Source of the DNA: Caenorhabditis remanei
Taxonomy: Eukaryota > Nematoda > Chromadorea > Rhabditida > Rhabditidae
Reading direction: 5' to 3'
NCBI RefSeq assembly: GCF_010183535.1
Contig: NC_071331.1
Span: forward strand, 22,816,001-22,880,000
Length of the DNA: 64,000 nucleotides
A model generated the notes under the pieces. The model had not been told where the DNA came from. It worked only from the letters and a program-made list of their open reading frames with translations, and ran no database searches. Made by a program: the position numbers and the translations under genes. Shown piece after piece: positions 31,353 through 42,700 of the stretch; position 1 is the first letter of the stretch; every line of letters starts with the position of its first letter.

Positions 31353-34300
31353 ATGCATACAGGGTTTTGCACGACGAAATTCGACACCGAAGTCCTTATT
31401 ATAGGTAGGCGTCAGTTCTATTGGAGGGGTGGACATCTGGACACACAGATAAACAGGATTTAAAGCGAAAAATTGCGATTTTCAGCCATTTTTTAGTTGG
31501 ATAGCGTGTTTTTCGATATTTTATCAACGAAAAATGATAGTTTTCCTTATATTTTTGACTGAAAATCTACATTCTAACAATTCCAGCTACAAAAAATGGC
31601 ATCCGGACAGACAGATACACAGAAAAATGCATTTTCAGGCTATAATACTGTTTTTTGCAAAAAGGTAAATTTTGATTCGAAAACCGCCATTTTTTAATGA
31701 ATACAGTGAGTTTTCTGATATTCGGATTCAATGAAAAACAAGAAGAACTCATTTTAAGAGACTTTTCACCCAGTTGAAAATGTCATTTTCAGCCGATTTT
31801 CAGGCGAAAAATATCATTTTCAGCCGCTTTTCACAAATTTCCGGCTCTAAAAATGGTTCACTAGCTGCGTATCAAAACGCCATAACGAAACAGCGAATTG
31901 AAACAAATGAAATTGAAATGTTTGAAATTTTGAAAAACACTTATTTTGAACTTTGCTTATTTCACTCTCAGACCTCGTATGATGTTGATGTTTCAAACTA
32001 TGAACACATCCTCCTCCCCATCCATAAATTCTCAAATTTCGACTCTCTCCACTACGCCAATCTGTTCTTTTTTAGTTTCTCTTTTCGACATTTTTCTGAT
32101 AGAAAAAGAAATTTGATCGATTCTCCGTGAAACTCGATACTTTTTATTCCATCATAACTTAGGTTTAAAATCTATTTTTTCGCGAAAGGGGGGATCTTGT
32201 AAATGCGCTCTATTGATAATCAACTTCTTAAGCGAGGATATTCTGAGAAAGTTTGGCTAAAAATCACTGAAAATAGTCAGAAATCGCTCAAAGCCTATTT
32301 TGGACATCCGGACACTACAGACACCTACAGTACCCCCCGTTCTACAGTACCCTAATTACAGGAAATGGTCCGGCGGGCATCGCTTTGTCGTCATTTCTCT
32401 CCGGAATGCATCCGTATTACGATCCGAAGACACCGCATGAGAACGTGACGGTTCACGAGAAGTTGATGGCCAATCACGATTTTTCACTTATCGATCAGGT
32501 AATTTGAGTGAAAAATGTCATTTTTAGGCTGAAAAATGGTGTTTTTAGGCTGAAATTAGGCCCAATATGGGGAGATTTAGGCTGGAAGCGATTTTAGGCT
32601 GGTTTCCGGCTCATTTTAGGCCGTTTTTAAGCCTGAAACAATCAAATTTAGGCTAAGGCCCTTTTAGGCCCGGTTGAGGCTCTTCAGACTTTCTCCTATT
32701 GATTTTAGGCTGTTTCAGGCTCGTCAGGCATGGTTTAGGTCGACTTAGGTCGATTTTAAGCACTTTTTAAACGATTTTTGTATATTTGAGTCGTTTTTCG
32801 CATTTCTAGGCTTAAATCAGGCCTAAAATAGGCAAATTCAAACTAGAAGAGAGTTTAGGTCCGTTTCAGGCTCGAAAGGCTCGATTGTGACATTTTCAGG
32901 CTCAGTTTAGGCCGTTTTTAATCCTGAAACGATCAAATTTATGCTAAGGCCCATAAAGGCCCGGTTGAGGCTCTTCTCGCTCAATTTTGGTGGTTTTAGG
33001 CTCATCAGGTCCGTCAGGCCCTTCTTACGCTTGTTTTAGGCTCGTAAGGCTAGATTTAGGCTGGTTCAGGCCCGTCAAACATGGCGTAGGCCTTCTGAGA
33101 CGGATTTTTGGAAATTTTAGGCATTTTTAGGCTCTTTTTCTTGCTATTTCTTGCATTTTAGGCCTTTTCAGGCCCTCCATAGGCCCATTTCAGTCTTTGT
33201 TTCAATGGTTTCTCTGTGAAATTTGTGAAATTTCCTTGATTTCTAAGAACATCGTCGTCGACTTCGAGAGAGTGATAGAAAAAGAGACGCAGACACGAGA
33301 AATGCTGACAAATAGTGGGAGAGAGTACTTTTTATAAGAGAGACGCAGACATTCTCACGCATTTTTGGTCAGCCGAATGGAGGTTTTTGATGCTCTCTTT
33401 GCTTCTGATGCTTTTTTTGAGAAAATGAGGGATTTGGGGGGATTTAGGAAAAAGAACAGAGATCAGGAGAGTTAGATGTGCAGGTTGATAGGATAGGGGT
33501 ACTGTAGCTAGATCCTGGAGGGATCCTAGAGGGATACTGTAGCAGGATCTAGAATGGATCTAGGATAGGGGTACTGTAGCAATTGGAGCCGACTTCTAAA
33601 GATTTTGGCAGTTAGATGTGCAGGTTGCTAGGATAAGGGGTACTGTAGCAGGATCTCCGGGATAGATCTAGGGTAGTGGTACTGTAGTAGGATCCAGAAT
33701 GGATCTAGAATAGGGGCAAGCCTGTCGCACGGCCGGCCGCGGCCGGCCGCGGCCCTCGGCCTTTAGGGCCGCCGAGGCCGCGGATGAACCAAATGGGCTG
33801 AATTTTTGTACATCGACTAATCTTTTGGTCCTCTACAAGGCCGCCTGAAGAAGCGAAAATTTTCCATGGCTGGGAACTGAGATATAGAATCGGCCCACGG
33901 CCTTTTTGACAGCCTTGAATAGGGGTACTGTAGCTGGATCCAGAATGGATCTAGGATAGGGATACTGTAGCAGGATCTTCGGGATATATCAAGGATAGGG
34001 GAACTGTAGGAGTTGGATCCAATTTCTGGGGGATTTTGGCAGTTTGATGTGCAGGTTGGTAGGATAGGGGTACTGTAGCTGGATCCTGGATAGATCTAGG
34101 ATAGGGGTACTGTAGTCGGATCCCAGAGTTCGATACTATGGGGTACTGTAGCTGGATCCTGGAGGCATCTAGGATTGGGGTACTGTAGATGGATCCTAGA
34201 TAAATCTAGAAAAGGGGTACTGTAGCAGTGAGAGTGATTTTAAGCCGTTTCTGAGCACTTTAGGTTAGTTTTAGCTGTTTTTTCAGCAATTTTCAGCCAA

Positions 34301-37300
34301 TTATAATTTTTTGGAATTTTAGGCACTTTGCCGCACTTTTAATCAATTTTGAGCTGTCGGAGTCATTTTTAGTCACTTTAGGGCGATTTTTAGTTCGAAT
34401 TTTTAGTCATTTTTAGCCATTTTCAATCGATAAGTCATCTCAAGTCGAATTCCGTCGATTTCGAGGGAATCTGAGCGATTTGGAGCAATTTTGAGCCATT
34501 TTCACTTGTTTTCCCGTGTTTTTGATCAAAGATGTGCAGGATGTCGGGATATGGTGTACTGTAGCTAAATCCTGGCATTGGTCTAGAAAGTATACTGTAA
34601 CAGTTTCAGCATTTTCTGTCGATTTCTAGCAAATCTCTCTGATTTTTGCCTATTTCACTAACAGTTATTGTAATCAATTTAATGACCTCACAGAACGAAT
34701 TTTTCTTTGGTCAAGGTGTTTACTGACAATGAGGGTGTGTGTGTGTGTGTGACTTTTGATAGTAGTGAGACCACCGAGATCTTTATTGAATTATTTGATC
34801 TACATGATCTCTCTAGACGACTTCCCGTGATCTCCAAATGATTTCCTTTTGTCTTCCTGAATGTTCTGTGTACCTATCATAAATGCCTCCGGCACGGGAC
34901 TTTATTATTTTTGATAAGACACTTGATTGAAGAAGGAGGCAAATGTAGTTTTATTAAATTATGAGGGACCGAAAGGAAACCTGGAATTCTGATGGGATCA
35001 TGTTCCCAGTGTACTCACTTTTCCTTCCTTACTCTCCATAGGTTGTTTATGTCTGCGCTAGACATTTGTCTAGACTAAAAACCAGTCGACAACTTGGGAG
35101 AAAAAGGAAGTGGGTGCTGAAAAGAGAGAGTACATGAGAACTTGGTGTTTATAACATGTCACTATTGAAGGAAATTGTAGAAACATTGCAAATTGGGGGT
35201 AACCGCAAAAGTTAAGAAAAAAATTGAAAAATTCGACAAAAAATGGTCCGAAATTGAGAAAACTTCGTTTTTCTGGATCCGGGTTACTGTGGCCACGGAT
35301 CCAAATTTTCAGGTTTTAGGATCCGGGCTACTGTACCTAGGATCCAAATTTTTAGTTTTTAGAATCCGGGTTACTGTAGCTGGGATCCAAATTTTTAGAA
35401 TCCGGATTACTGTAGCTGACATCCATATTTTTAGTTATTAAGATCCGGGTTACTGTAGCCTAGGATCGAAACTTCAAATTCTGAAGCCTGGGTTACTGTA
35501 GCCTAGGATCCAAATTTTTAGATTTTAGAATCCGGGTTACTGTACCTAGGATCCAAATTTTCAGTTTTTGGATCCGGGTTACTGTATCAAGGATCAAAAC
35601 TTCAAATTGTGGGGTTACTGTAGCCAGGATCATGATTTCCTTGGTTCTGGGTTACTGTACCAAACATAATATTCGAAAAAATAAAGATCTAGGTTACTGT
35701 ACCTGAAATCCAGGATACCCTATTTTTGGATCCGGGTTACTGTATCTAAGGTCAAAACTTCAAATTCTGGGCCTAGGTTACTGTACCCAAGATCAAATTC
35801 TAAAAAATGAAGATCTAGGTTACTGTACCTCTGATCCAGAATAGACGATTTTAGGATCCGGGTTACTGTATCTAGGATCAGAATTTCTAGTTTTTAGGAT
35901 CTGGGTTACTGTACCAATGACCAAATTTCAGGACCTCTCATGGTCATCAAACCTGACGGAGCTCTCCCAATCCGGTCGCCCTTTTTCGGTGCTATACGAT
36001 ATGTTAGTCCGTCCCGGTGCCGACATGGGTACAGACACCCCCGGATGCATCCAATGGGAACTCAATCGACACCGTGAAATACCCCATATGGTAATCGGTG
36101 AGACGAAAATCGGCGGCTCATGGAACGAGTACGATCCCGAAATGCTTACCGTATCCTTCAGTGATTGGATGGATATGCCCGGATTCACGATGGAACAGTG
36201 GTTGGGCGGGAAACCGTTGGTCAAACGACTCCCATCTGTCGCCATCGCTACTTATTTGAAAAAATATGTGGAGAGACTCAGATTGAGAAAGAAATTTCAT
36301 CAGCACTTTGTGGTGAATTCTATCAAAAAGATGGGCGATGTGTGGATTACGGAGGGGAAGAGAAGTACCGATGGACGTGCGTTTAGGATACGGTCGAAGC
36401 AGGTTGTGGTGGCGTGCGGGAAGACGAGTCCCAGGAAATTGCAGGTAATTAGAATTATGAGAATTTGGAGCCCCGATTCGAATTCAGCGAGTCGAGAGCT
36501 TTCAGAAAAGTGCCCACATGTCTAGGTTCTGAGCGATTTGGGTCCCGCCCCGATTTCCACCGGGGTACTGTAGTTTTCGTGGTGGGACCCAACCCAAAAA
36601 CTTTTCATTGTCATATTCGATTTCAGCTCTCTGAGAGCTTTCAGAAAAGTACCCACAAGCCAAGGTTCTGAGCGATTCGGGTCTCGACACGATTTTCGAC
36701 GGGTTACTGTAGTTTTCGCGTCGAGACCCAAAATTGTCAGAACCAGGGCTTGTGGGTACTTTTCTGAAAGCTCTCGGCGAGCTGAATCTGAATCCGTTTT
36801 CAAAATCTGAAATTTCGGGTCCGGTCACGAAAACTACAGTAACCCGCCCGTAAATCGTGTCGAGACCCAAAATTGTCAGAACCAAGGCTTGTGGGTACTT
36901 TTCTGAAAGCTCTCGGCGAGCTGAATTCGAATATGTTAACCATTTTGAGAAAAAAAACGCAATCCTAAATTTTCAGCTGCCCAATGAAGAGCATTGCTCA
37001 TCGAATATTGTGTATGATGTGAGATCTCTCAAAGAGAAATTGGATTCCACGAAGAAGACGGTGATCGACGATGATCAAGAGCATTATGATACACCGTAAG
37101 TGATAAAATTGCCAATTTTTCAATAAAAAATTCAAAAAATTACAAAAAATTCGGTGCTAGATGAAATTTGACATCAAATCACCCAGAATTTTATTTCCAG
37201 AAGCACATCCGCCTCGGCTCCAGTGATAGTTGTTGGCGACGGCGTCTCGTCGGTGGATTGTGTGAGACACTGTCTGGAAAGGGATATTCCAGTCATTCAT

Positions 37301-38501
37301 GTTATTCGAAGGAATTTGAGAGAGTTGAGAAGTGAGTTAGGGACATCTGGACGCAAAAATTCTCAAAAAATCAGTAAAATCGTTCAAAAACTCAGTTTTT
37401 CTATTGAAAATATGTGTTTTTGGTTAAAAATTGATCAAAATTCGAGTTTCGCGGACATCCGGACCCTCGGACACACCGACAGACAGAAATTCCGACCTGA
37501 ATTTTCAGTTTTTAGGATCCGGGTTACTGTAGCTAGGATCCAAATTTTCAGTTTTTAGGATCCGGGTTACTGTAGCCTAGGATCCAAAATTTTAGTATTT
37601 GGGATCCGGGTTACTGTAGCCTAGGATCCAAAATTTTAGTATTTGGGATCCGGGTTACTGTATTCAGGATCCAAATTTCTAGTTTTTAGGATCCGGGTTA
37701 CTGTAGCCTGGGATCCAAATTTTAAGAATTTGGGATCCGGGTTACTGTACCCAAGATCCAAATTATTAGTTTTGTGGATCCGGGTTACTGTATCTAGGTT
37801 CCAATTTTTAGTTTTTAGGATCCGGGTTACTGTAGCTGTCATCCAAATTTTCAGGTTTTAGGATCCGGGTTACTGTACCTAGGATACAAAGCTACAACTT
37901 TTAGGCTCCGGGTTACTGTACCTAGAATCCAAATTTTAGTTTTTAGGATCCGGGTTACTGTATCTAGGTTCCAATTTTTAGTTTTTAGGATCCGGATTAC
38001 TGTAGCCTAGGATCCAAATTTTTAGTTTTTAGGATCCGGGTTACTGTAGCCTAGGATCCAAAATTTCAGGTTTTATCTGTATAAAATCGATATTTTGCAG
38101 ACGTAATGCTCTCTCGTCTCTCACCCATCCACTATTCCGAATACACCGAAGTCTACCGTATGATGATCGGACGCTCCGCCCACAAAAACTATCAACGTCT
38201 TCTGGATGCCAACGTCTCCGCCATCTCGAAATGCCACGTGGAAATCACGACGGGCGGCGGCGAAATCATTGAATCCCCGTATTCTACAGTAGCCGTATGC
38301 ATCGGACGGGAATCCCATTTCTCCACTGTCTTCGAGACTCCGCCCACTTTTCTGGACTACCGTAACCCGCAGGATGAGACGATGTTCGCTATCGGATCCT
38401 ACGCTGGCGATCATTTCGTCCGTTTTCTAGTCGGAGGATGTCTACGAGTCGCCCAACACATTTATGCTGGCGGAAATAATAACAATTTGAACAAATTTTG
38501 A
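31353..38501 (+). CDS. OSGIN-like protein (oxidative stress induced growth inhibitor family)
   Basis: The coding exons are 31311-31404 (start uncertain, ATG at 31353 chosen), 32362-32498, 35932-36444, 36977-37095, 37201-37331 and 38101-38501. From 31353 they make 450 codons plus TGA. The N-terminus has a dinucleotide-binding fold, VLIIGNGPAGIALSSFLSG (GxGxxG). The centre has a LYDMLVRPGADMG block and PHMVIGETKIGGSW, as in OSGIN1/2. A second nucleotide-binding motif VIVVGDGVSSVD is in exon 5. The C-terminus reads MFAIGSYAGDHFVRFLVGGCLRVAQ. Family members are FAD/NAD(P)-fold proteins related to flavin monooxygenases and linked to oxidative stress response; the reaction is not established. Codons upstream of 31353 are also open back to a CGCAG acceptor at 31310, so an earlier start or exon is possible. 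Confidence 0.9.
31405..32361. other. OSGIN intron with AT-rich filler
   Basis: This intron has loose CAGCCATTTTTC-type words, a CCGGACAGACAGATACACAG block near 31600, and no gene. It ends with a TTACAG acceptor at 32356-32361. Confidence 0.7.
33718..33916. mobile_element. GC-rich element with short terminal inverted repeats
   Basis: The ends AAGCCTGTC and GACAGCCTT are inverted copies with one mismatch. The left half is an extreme GC block of GGCCGGCCGCGGCC units that folds on itself (33731-33783), and the right half is ordinary sequence ending in CACGGCC. It sits inside the GATCTAGGATAGGGG array, with GAATAGGGG on both sides. No coding capacity is seen, so it is a non-autonomous element if mobile. 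Confidence 0.6.
35265..35930. repeat. 45-bp tandem array with GGATCCGGGTTACTGTAGC
   Basis: About fourteen units alternate a conserved core, GGATCCGGGTTACTGTA, with AGCCTAGGATCCAAATTTTT and a short T-rich linker. The array runs up to the exon acceptor at 35931. A similar array fills 37505-38075 in another intron of the same gene. Confidence 0.9.
36480..36930. repeat. Family A repeats in an OSGIN intron
   Basis: One full palindrome (about 36621-36790) is flanked by a left-side partial (36480-36600) and a partial with a shifted centre (36805-36925). The three stand head to tail within 450 bases. Confidence 0.85.
37505..38075. repeat. Second 45-bp GGATCC..TTACTGTAG array in OSGIN
   Basis: About thirteen units with the same core as 35265-35930 stop 25 bases before the final exon. 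Units differ mainly after TTACTGTA (GCCTAGGATCC, CCTAGGATAC, TCTAGGTTCC). Confidence 0.9.
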
Positions 38502-39716
38502 AAAAAAAAATTTTGGAAAAAAAATTGAAAAAAAAAATTTTTTTTGCAAAATTTAAAAAAAAAAATTACTGCAGGTCCCCTTCCCTTATTATGGTTTCAT
38601 TTGATGATATGTGTATTTTTCTTATTTTTCTCCCTAAAAATTGCTTTTTTTCAGAAATTTTTCAGAAATTTTTTTTCAAAAATTTGAAGAAAAAAAATCT
38701 CTATGTGTATACCCACTCCCCCCATTTCCATTTCCAGTTTGACAAGAGCTTACAAGTCGTATAAAATATTATTTATTTTAATTTCGAATTTTTTTTTCTG
38801 AAAATATGAAAAACTGGAAAAAATGTGGATTTTGGACATCCAGACAGACAGAAATAGGCTGAAAAATGGGATTTTTGGACATCCGGATAGACAGAAAGAC
38901 ATCTGGACATTTGGACACACAGACAGACAAGAATACTGGACATCCGGATTATCGGACACACAGATAGACCCCACAAAATTTGAGTTCCCGCTGAAATTGG
39001 CCGGTTTTTGTGGTTTTTTTTTCGATTTTTGAACGAAATTTTTGGAAAAAAATGATTTTTAGCGAAGAAATGCCTAAAAATTATTGAAAAATCCTCTGAA
39101 AATCGCATTTTTATCTCTGAAAATCACAAAAATTGCTCGAAATCCGTCAAAAAAGAGTTCTGGACATCCGGACATCTGGATGGACACACAGGCCGGACAT
39201 CCGGACAACTGGACACAGCTACGGACACACAGACAGACTTTTGAATCTCAAAGTTCAAATTACTTAAAATTTTAGAAACGAGAGTGTCTTGTTGTCTGCG
39301 TCTCTCTTGGGATTCTCCGACTTCAAACCGCTATATCTCAAAAAGGGGCGGAGCTAGAAAATAATCGTCAACTACAAAAATGTGCAGAATTTTATGTAGA
39401 TCATTTTTGTGGTTGACAACTTTTTTCTAGCTCCGCCCCTTTTTGAGATATAACCATTTGAGAGCGCAGACAACCAGACTCTTTGGCTGTCTGCGTCTCT
39501 TCAAACGCTTATATCTCAAAAACGGGCGGTGCTATGGAAAAATTGTCAATTACAAAAATGTTGCTCTAGATTTGATCTACCGGAAAACAAAATCCATATT
39601 TTTGGACATCCGGATATATGGGCACACGACAGACATAACTAATTTATTCGAATATACAATTTTAAAGCATCAAAAATAAAGTTTTTTTTTTGAAAAAAAA
39701 AGTTCAGGATGCGCCT
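38502..39716. other. Convergent intergenic region between OSGIN and ZIP genes
   Basis: A and T runs follow the OSGIN stop. At 38830-38970 and 39165-39240 there are arrays of GGACATCCGGACA and CACACAGACAGACA words. Family B palindrome copies lie at about 39290-39500. A TTTATT at 39643-39648 (AATAAA on the minus strand) is a possible poly(A) signal of the ZIP gene, about 70 bases past its stop. Confidence 0.6.
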
Positions 39717-42700
39717 TTAACGTCCCCCGTGATGGTGATGATGATGATGTCCCATATCTGTCTCATTTGTCCCCAAATGTGTCCCATGTCCCTCATGCGA
39801 ATGTTCGTGTCCGAAAAAGATTTGCATAAAAGTGACGAGCGAAAATCCGATGATAATCCATAGCAACTGTTTCAAATGGTTGAAATCATTGCTCTTCTCG
39901 GATGCCATTATTTCGATGAAAGTGACATAAATGAAGGTGCCGGCTGCCAGGGACTCTAGGAAAAGAATTGCACAATCCTTATAGATATTCGTCTCCGAAT
40001 TCTGAAGGACCGAGCCGATGATCGAGCCGAGTGGAGCCATCAGACTGTAGATGAGGATTGTGGCGAGGACGGTTTTTATCTGCAAAAATTACATTTTTAA
40101 AGGTTAAGAGTATGAAAAATGGAATCAGCATAGTCGATTTAGTATATACACCAATTTTCAGACAAATTGGAGATCTGCTAGGGAGAGGAGAGACGCAGAC
40201 AACCAGACACTCTAGCTCTCTGCGTCTCTTCTGACTTTGAAGCGTCATATCTCGAAAAGGGGCGGAGCTAGAAAAAAGTTGTCAACTACAAAAACATTCA
40301 AAATTTCATACTCTACATTTTTGTAGTATTCAACTTTTTGATAACTCCGCGCCTTTTAGAGATAAAACCGATTTGCAGAACATTTTTTAGTTGTTTAGTT
40401 GAAACTGGGTTTTTGGTGTTTTTTTCTGAAAAAATAAGTATTTCGAAGGCTGAAAATGTAAAAAAAATGAAATCAGCACTGTCAATTTGGTCTAAACACC
40501 AATTTTCAGAAAGATCGGAGAGAATAGAGATGGGGAGAGACGCAGAGAAGCGAGAGCGTCTCGTTGTCTGGGTCTCTCCTCAACTTCAAACCGGTGTATC
40601 TCAAAAGTGGGCGGAGCTATCAAAAAGATGTCAACTACAAAAATGTGCAAAATTTTATGTTCTACATTTTTGTAGTTAAACATTTTTTTCCAGCTATTCC
40701 AGATTTTGAGATATCACGGGTTTTCAACAGAATTTCAATATTGACAAGATTAATCGATTTTCAGTGATTTTTATCAACAAAAATTAGATTTTTGGAGATT
40801 GAAAATGCTGGATTCAAATACTACGGTTTTTATTCAGTCTAAACACCAATTTTCAGAAAAATCGGAGATCGGTGAGGGAGGGAAGAGACGCAGACAACCA
40901 GACACTTTTGCCGTCTGCGTCTCTCCTCAACTTCGAATCGTTATATCTCAAAAGTGGACGGAGCTATCAAAAAATGCCCAATTAAAAAAGTGTGTAGAAT
41001 TTCATGATAATTATTTTTGTAGTTGATAACTTCTTTCTAGCTCCGCCCCTTTTGGAAATAATACCACATTTCTGCCCACTTTTCTGTTTTTTTTGGGTTC
41101 TATCCGTCGAATCTCGGTATTTTTTGTTTTTTTCGACTTTTTGGCAAAAAGCATCTTCAAAAATGTTTAAAAAAGAACAAAAAAAACTTTTAATGTAGAA
41201 AGAGATGCAGACAGTTAGAGAGTCTCGTTTCTCTGCGTCTCCTCGCTCTTTTTTAACTGGGAAACTTTGACGCTCCATAACTCTCTCCCCTCTTGTCCAA
41301 TCTTAAAACTGTCAACTACAAAAATGTAGATCATAAAATTCTCTACAATTCTCTAATTAAAAATTTCTCTCTATCTCCTCCCTATCTCAAGTTACACTCT
41401 TTCATTTCCAGTCCCCAACTACTCCCTCCTTATAACCGCCCTCTCTTCCCTCATTCTCCACGTGGGGGTATAGCTCAGGGGTAGAGCGCTCGCTTTGCAT
41501 GCGAGAAGTCTGGGGTTCGATTCCCCATACCTCCAGATTCACTTTTTTCTTTTTTTCTTCTTTTTTTCCTTTTGCTATAGAGACGCAGAGAAGTCAGCGT
41601 GTCTGGTTTCTCTAATTCTCTAACCTTCAACTTCAAAGCCTTGTATCTCGGCCCCCAGTCGACATAGCAAAAACATTTCAACTACAAAAATGTGTAGAAT
41701 TTCAAGGGCTATCTTTTGATAGCGCTCACCTTATTTGAGTTTGCCATAGAAATCTGTAGTCCAACCGAGAACGCCTCCACACCCTTGTGCAACAAAAGTG
41801 AGAAGAACAGCGCATAAATTCTTCCAGTTGTGTCCTGAACCCCCAACGCGAAGCCCTCGAGAAGCGAGTGGAATGACATGGCCACAGCAAATGTCAGAGA
41901 TTTCAGAATATTCGATTTCTCATCAGACACCACCCAAGTGGACGCTTCTTCCATGCGGAGGCTGGAAATTTTTTCTTTCGATCTTTTTTTCTCGAAAATT
42001 ATTAACTCTAGCTGCATAAAACTGTAATAATCGGTTTTCTGAGGTCGCCAGCTTCAAAATGAGCCCCATATTGCCCATATTTCATCCATTTATTAAATTT
42101 CGGTGTGAAACACGCGACGCGACCGCGTCGCATCGCACAAAAATTGTGAAAAATCAAAATTTAGCAAAGTTAGGCAATATGGAGCTCATTTTGAAACTAA
42201 GAACGTGACAATTGTGATTAACACACTCAAAATAACCCAAAATTGATAAGTTTACGTTTTTCAAAAAAAAAAACTTTTTTTCGAAAATGTTTTTCTTTAG
42301 CTCTTTTTCAAAAATTATTAACTCTAGCTTCAGAAAACTATAATAATCGGTTTTCTGAGGTCATCAGCTTTGAAATGAGCCCCATATTGCTCATATTGCG
42401 TTATTTTTGAATTTTTGCGCGAAACACGCGACGCGACCGCGTCGCATCATGCGGAAAATCGTGAAAAATCAAAATTTAGTAAAGTTAGGCAATATGAGGC
42501 TCATTTTGAAGCTAAGAACGTGACAATTGTGATAAATTCACTCAAAATAATACAAAATTCGATTTTTTTCCGAAAAAAAAAAAAATTTTTCTGCCCAAAT
42601 TTTTTTTTTCAAAAAAACCCACTTTGTTATATTAACACTTCCTTTTCTCTCCTTGGGCATTCCCGGACTAAGACGGCCGCCGAATTCCGAAGAATTGGCG

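Larger units (their letters stand above)
32499..35931. repeat. 3.4-kb OSGIN intron made of several repeat arrays
   Basis: In order it holds a TTAGGC-rich stretch (32520-33190), a GATCTAGGATAGGGGTACTGTAGC array (33470-34230), a GC-rich inserted element inside that array (33718-33916), AT-rich text (34230-34690), a non-repetitive island (34690-35170), and the 45-bp GGATCC array (35265-35930). Confidence 0.8.

Noticed and set aside
32710..32717. CTGTTTCA motif of 21U-RNA (piRNA) genes
   Set aside because: A single match in repeat DNA without the wider AT-rich context; an 8-base match is expected by chance in 64 kb.
32520..33190. True interstitial telomere
   Set aside because: The TTAGGC words are not in tandem and the spacing is irregular, so I list it only as a curiosity.
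35265..35930. CRISPR-like array of regular 45-bp repeats
   Set aside because: This is a eukaryotic intron, the spacers are similar to one another, and no cas genes exist. It is a minisatellite.
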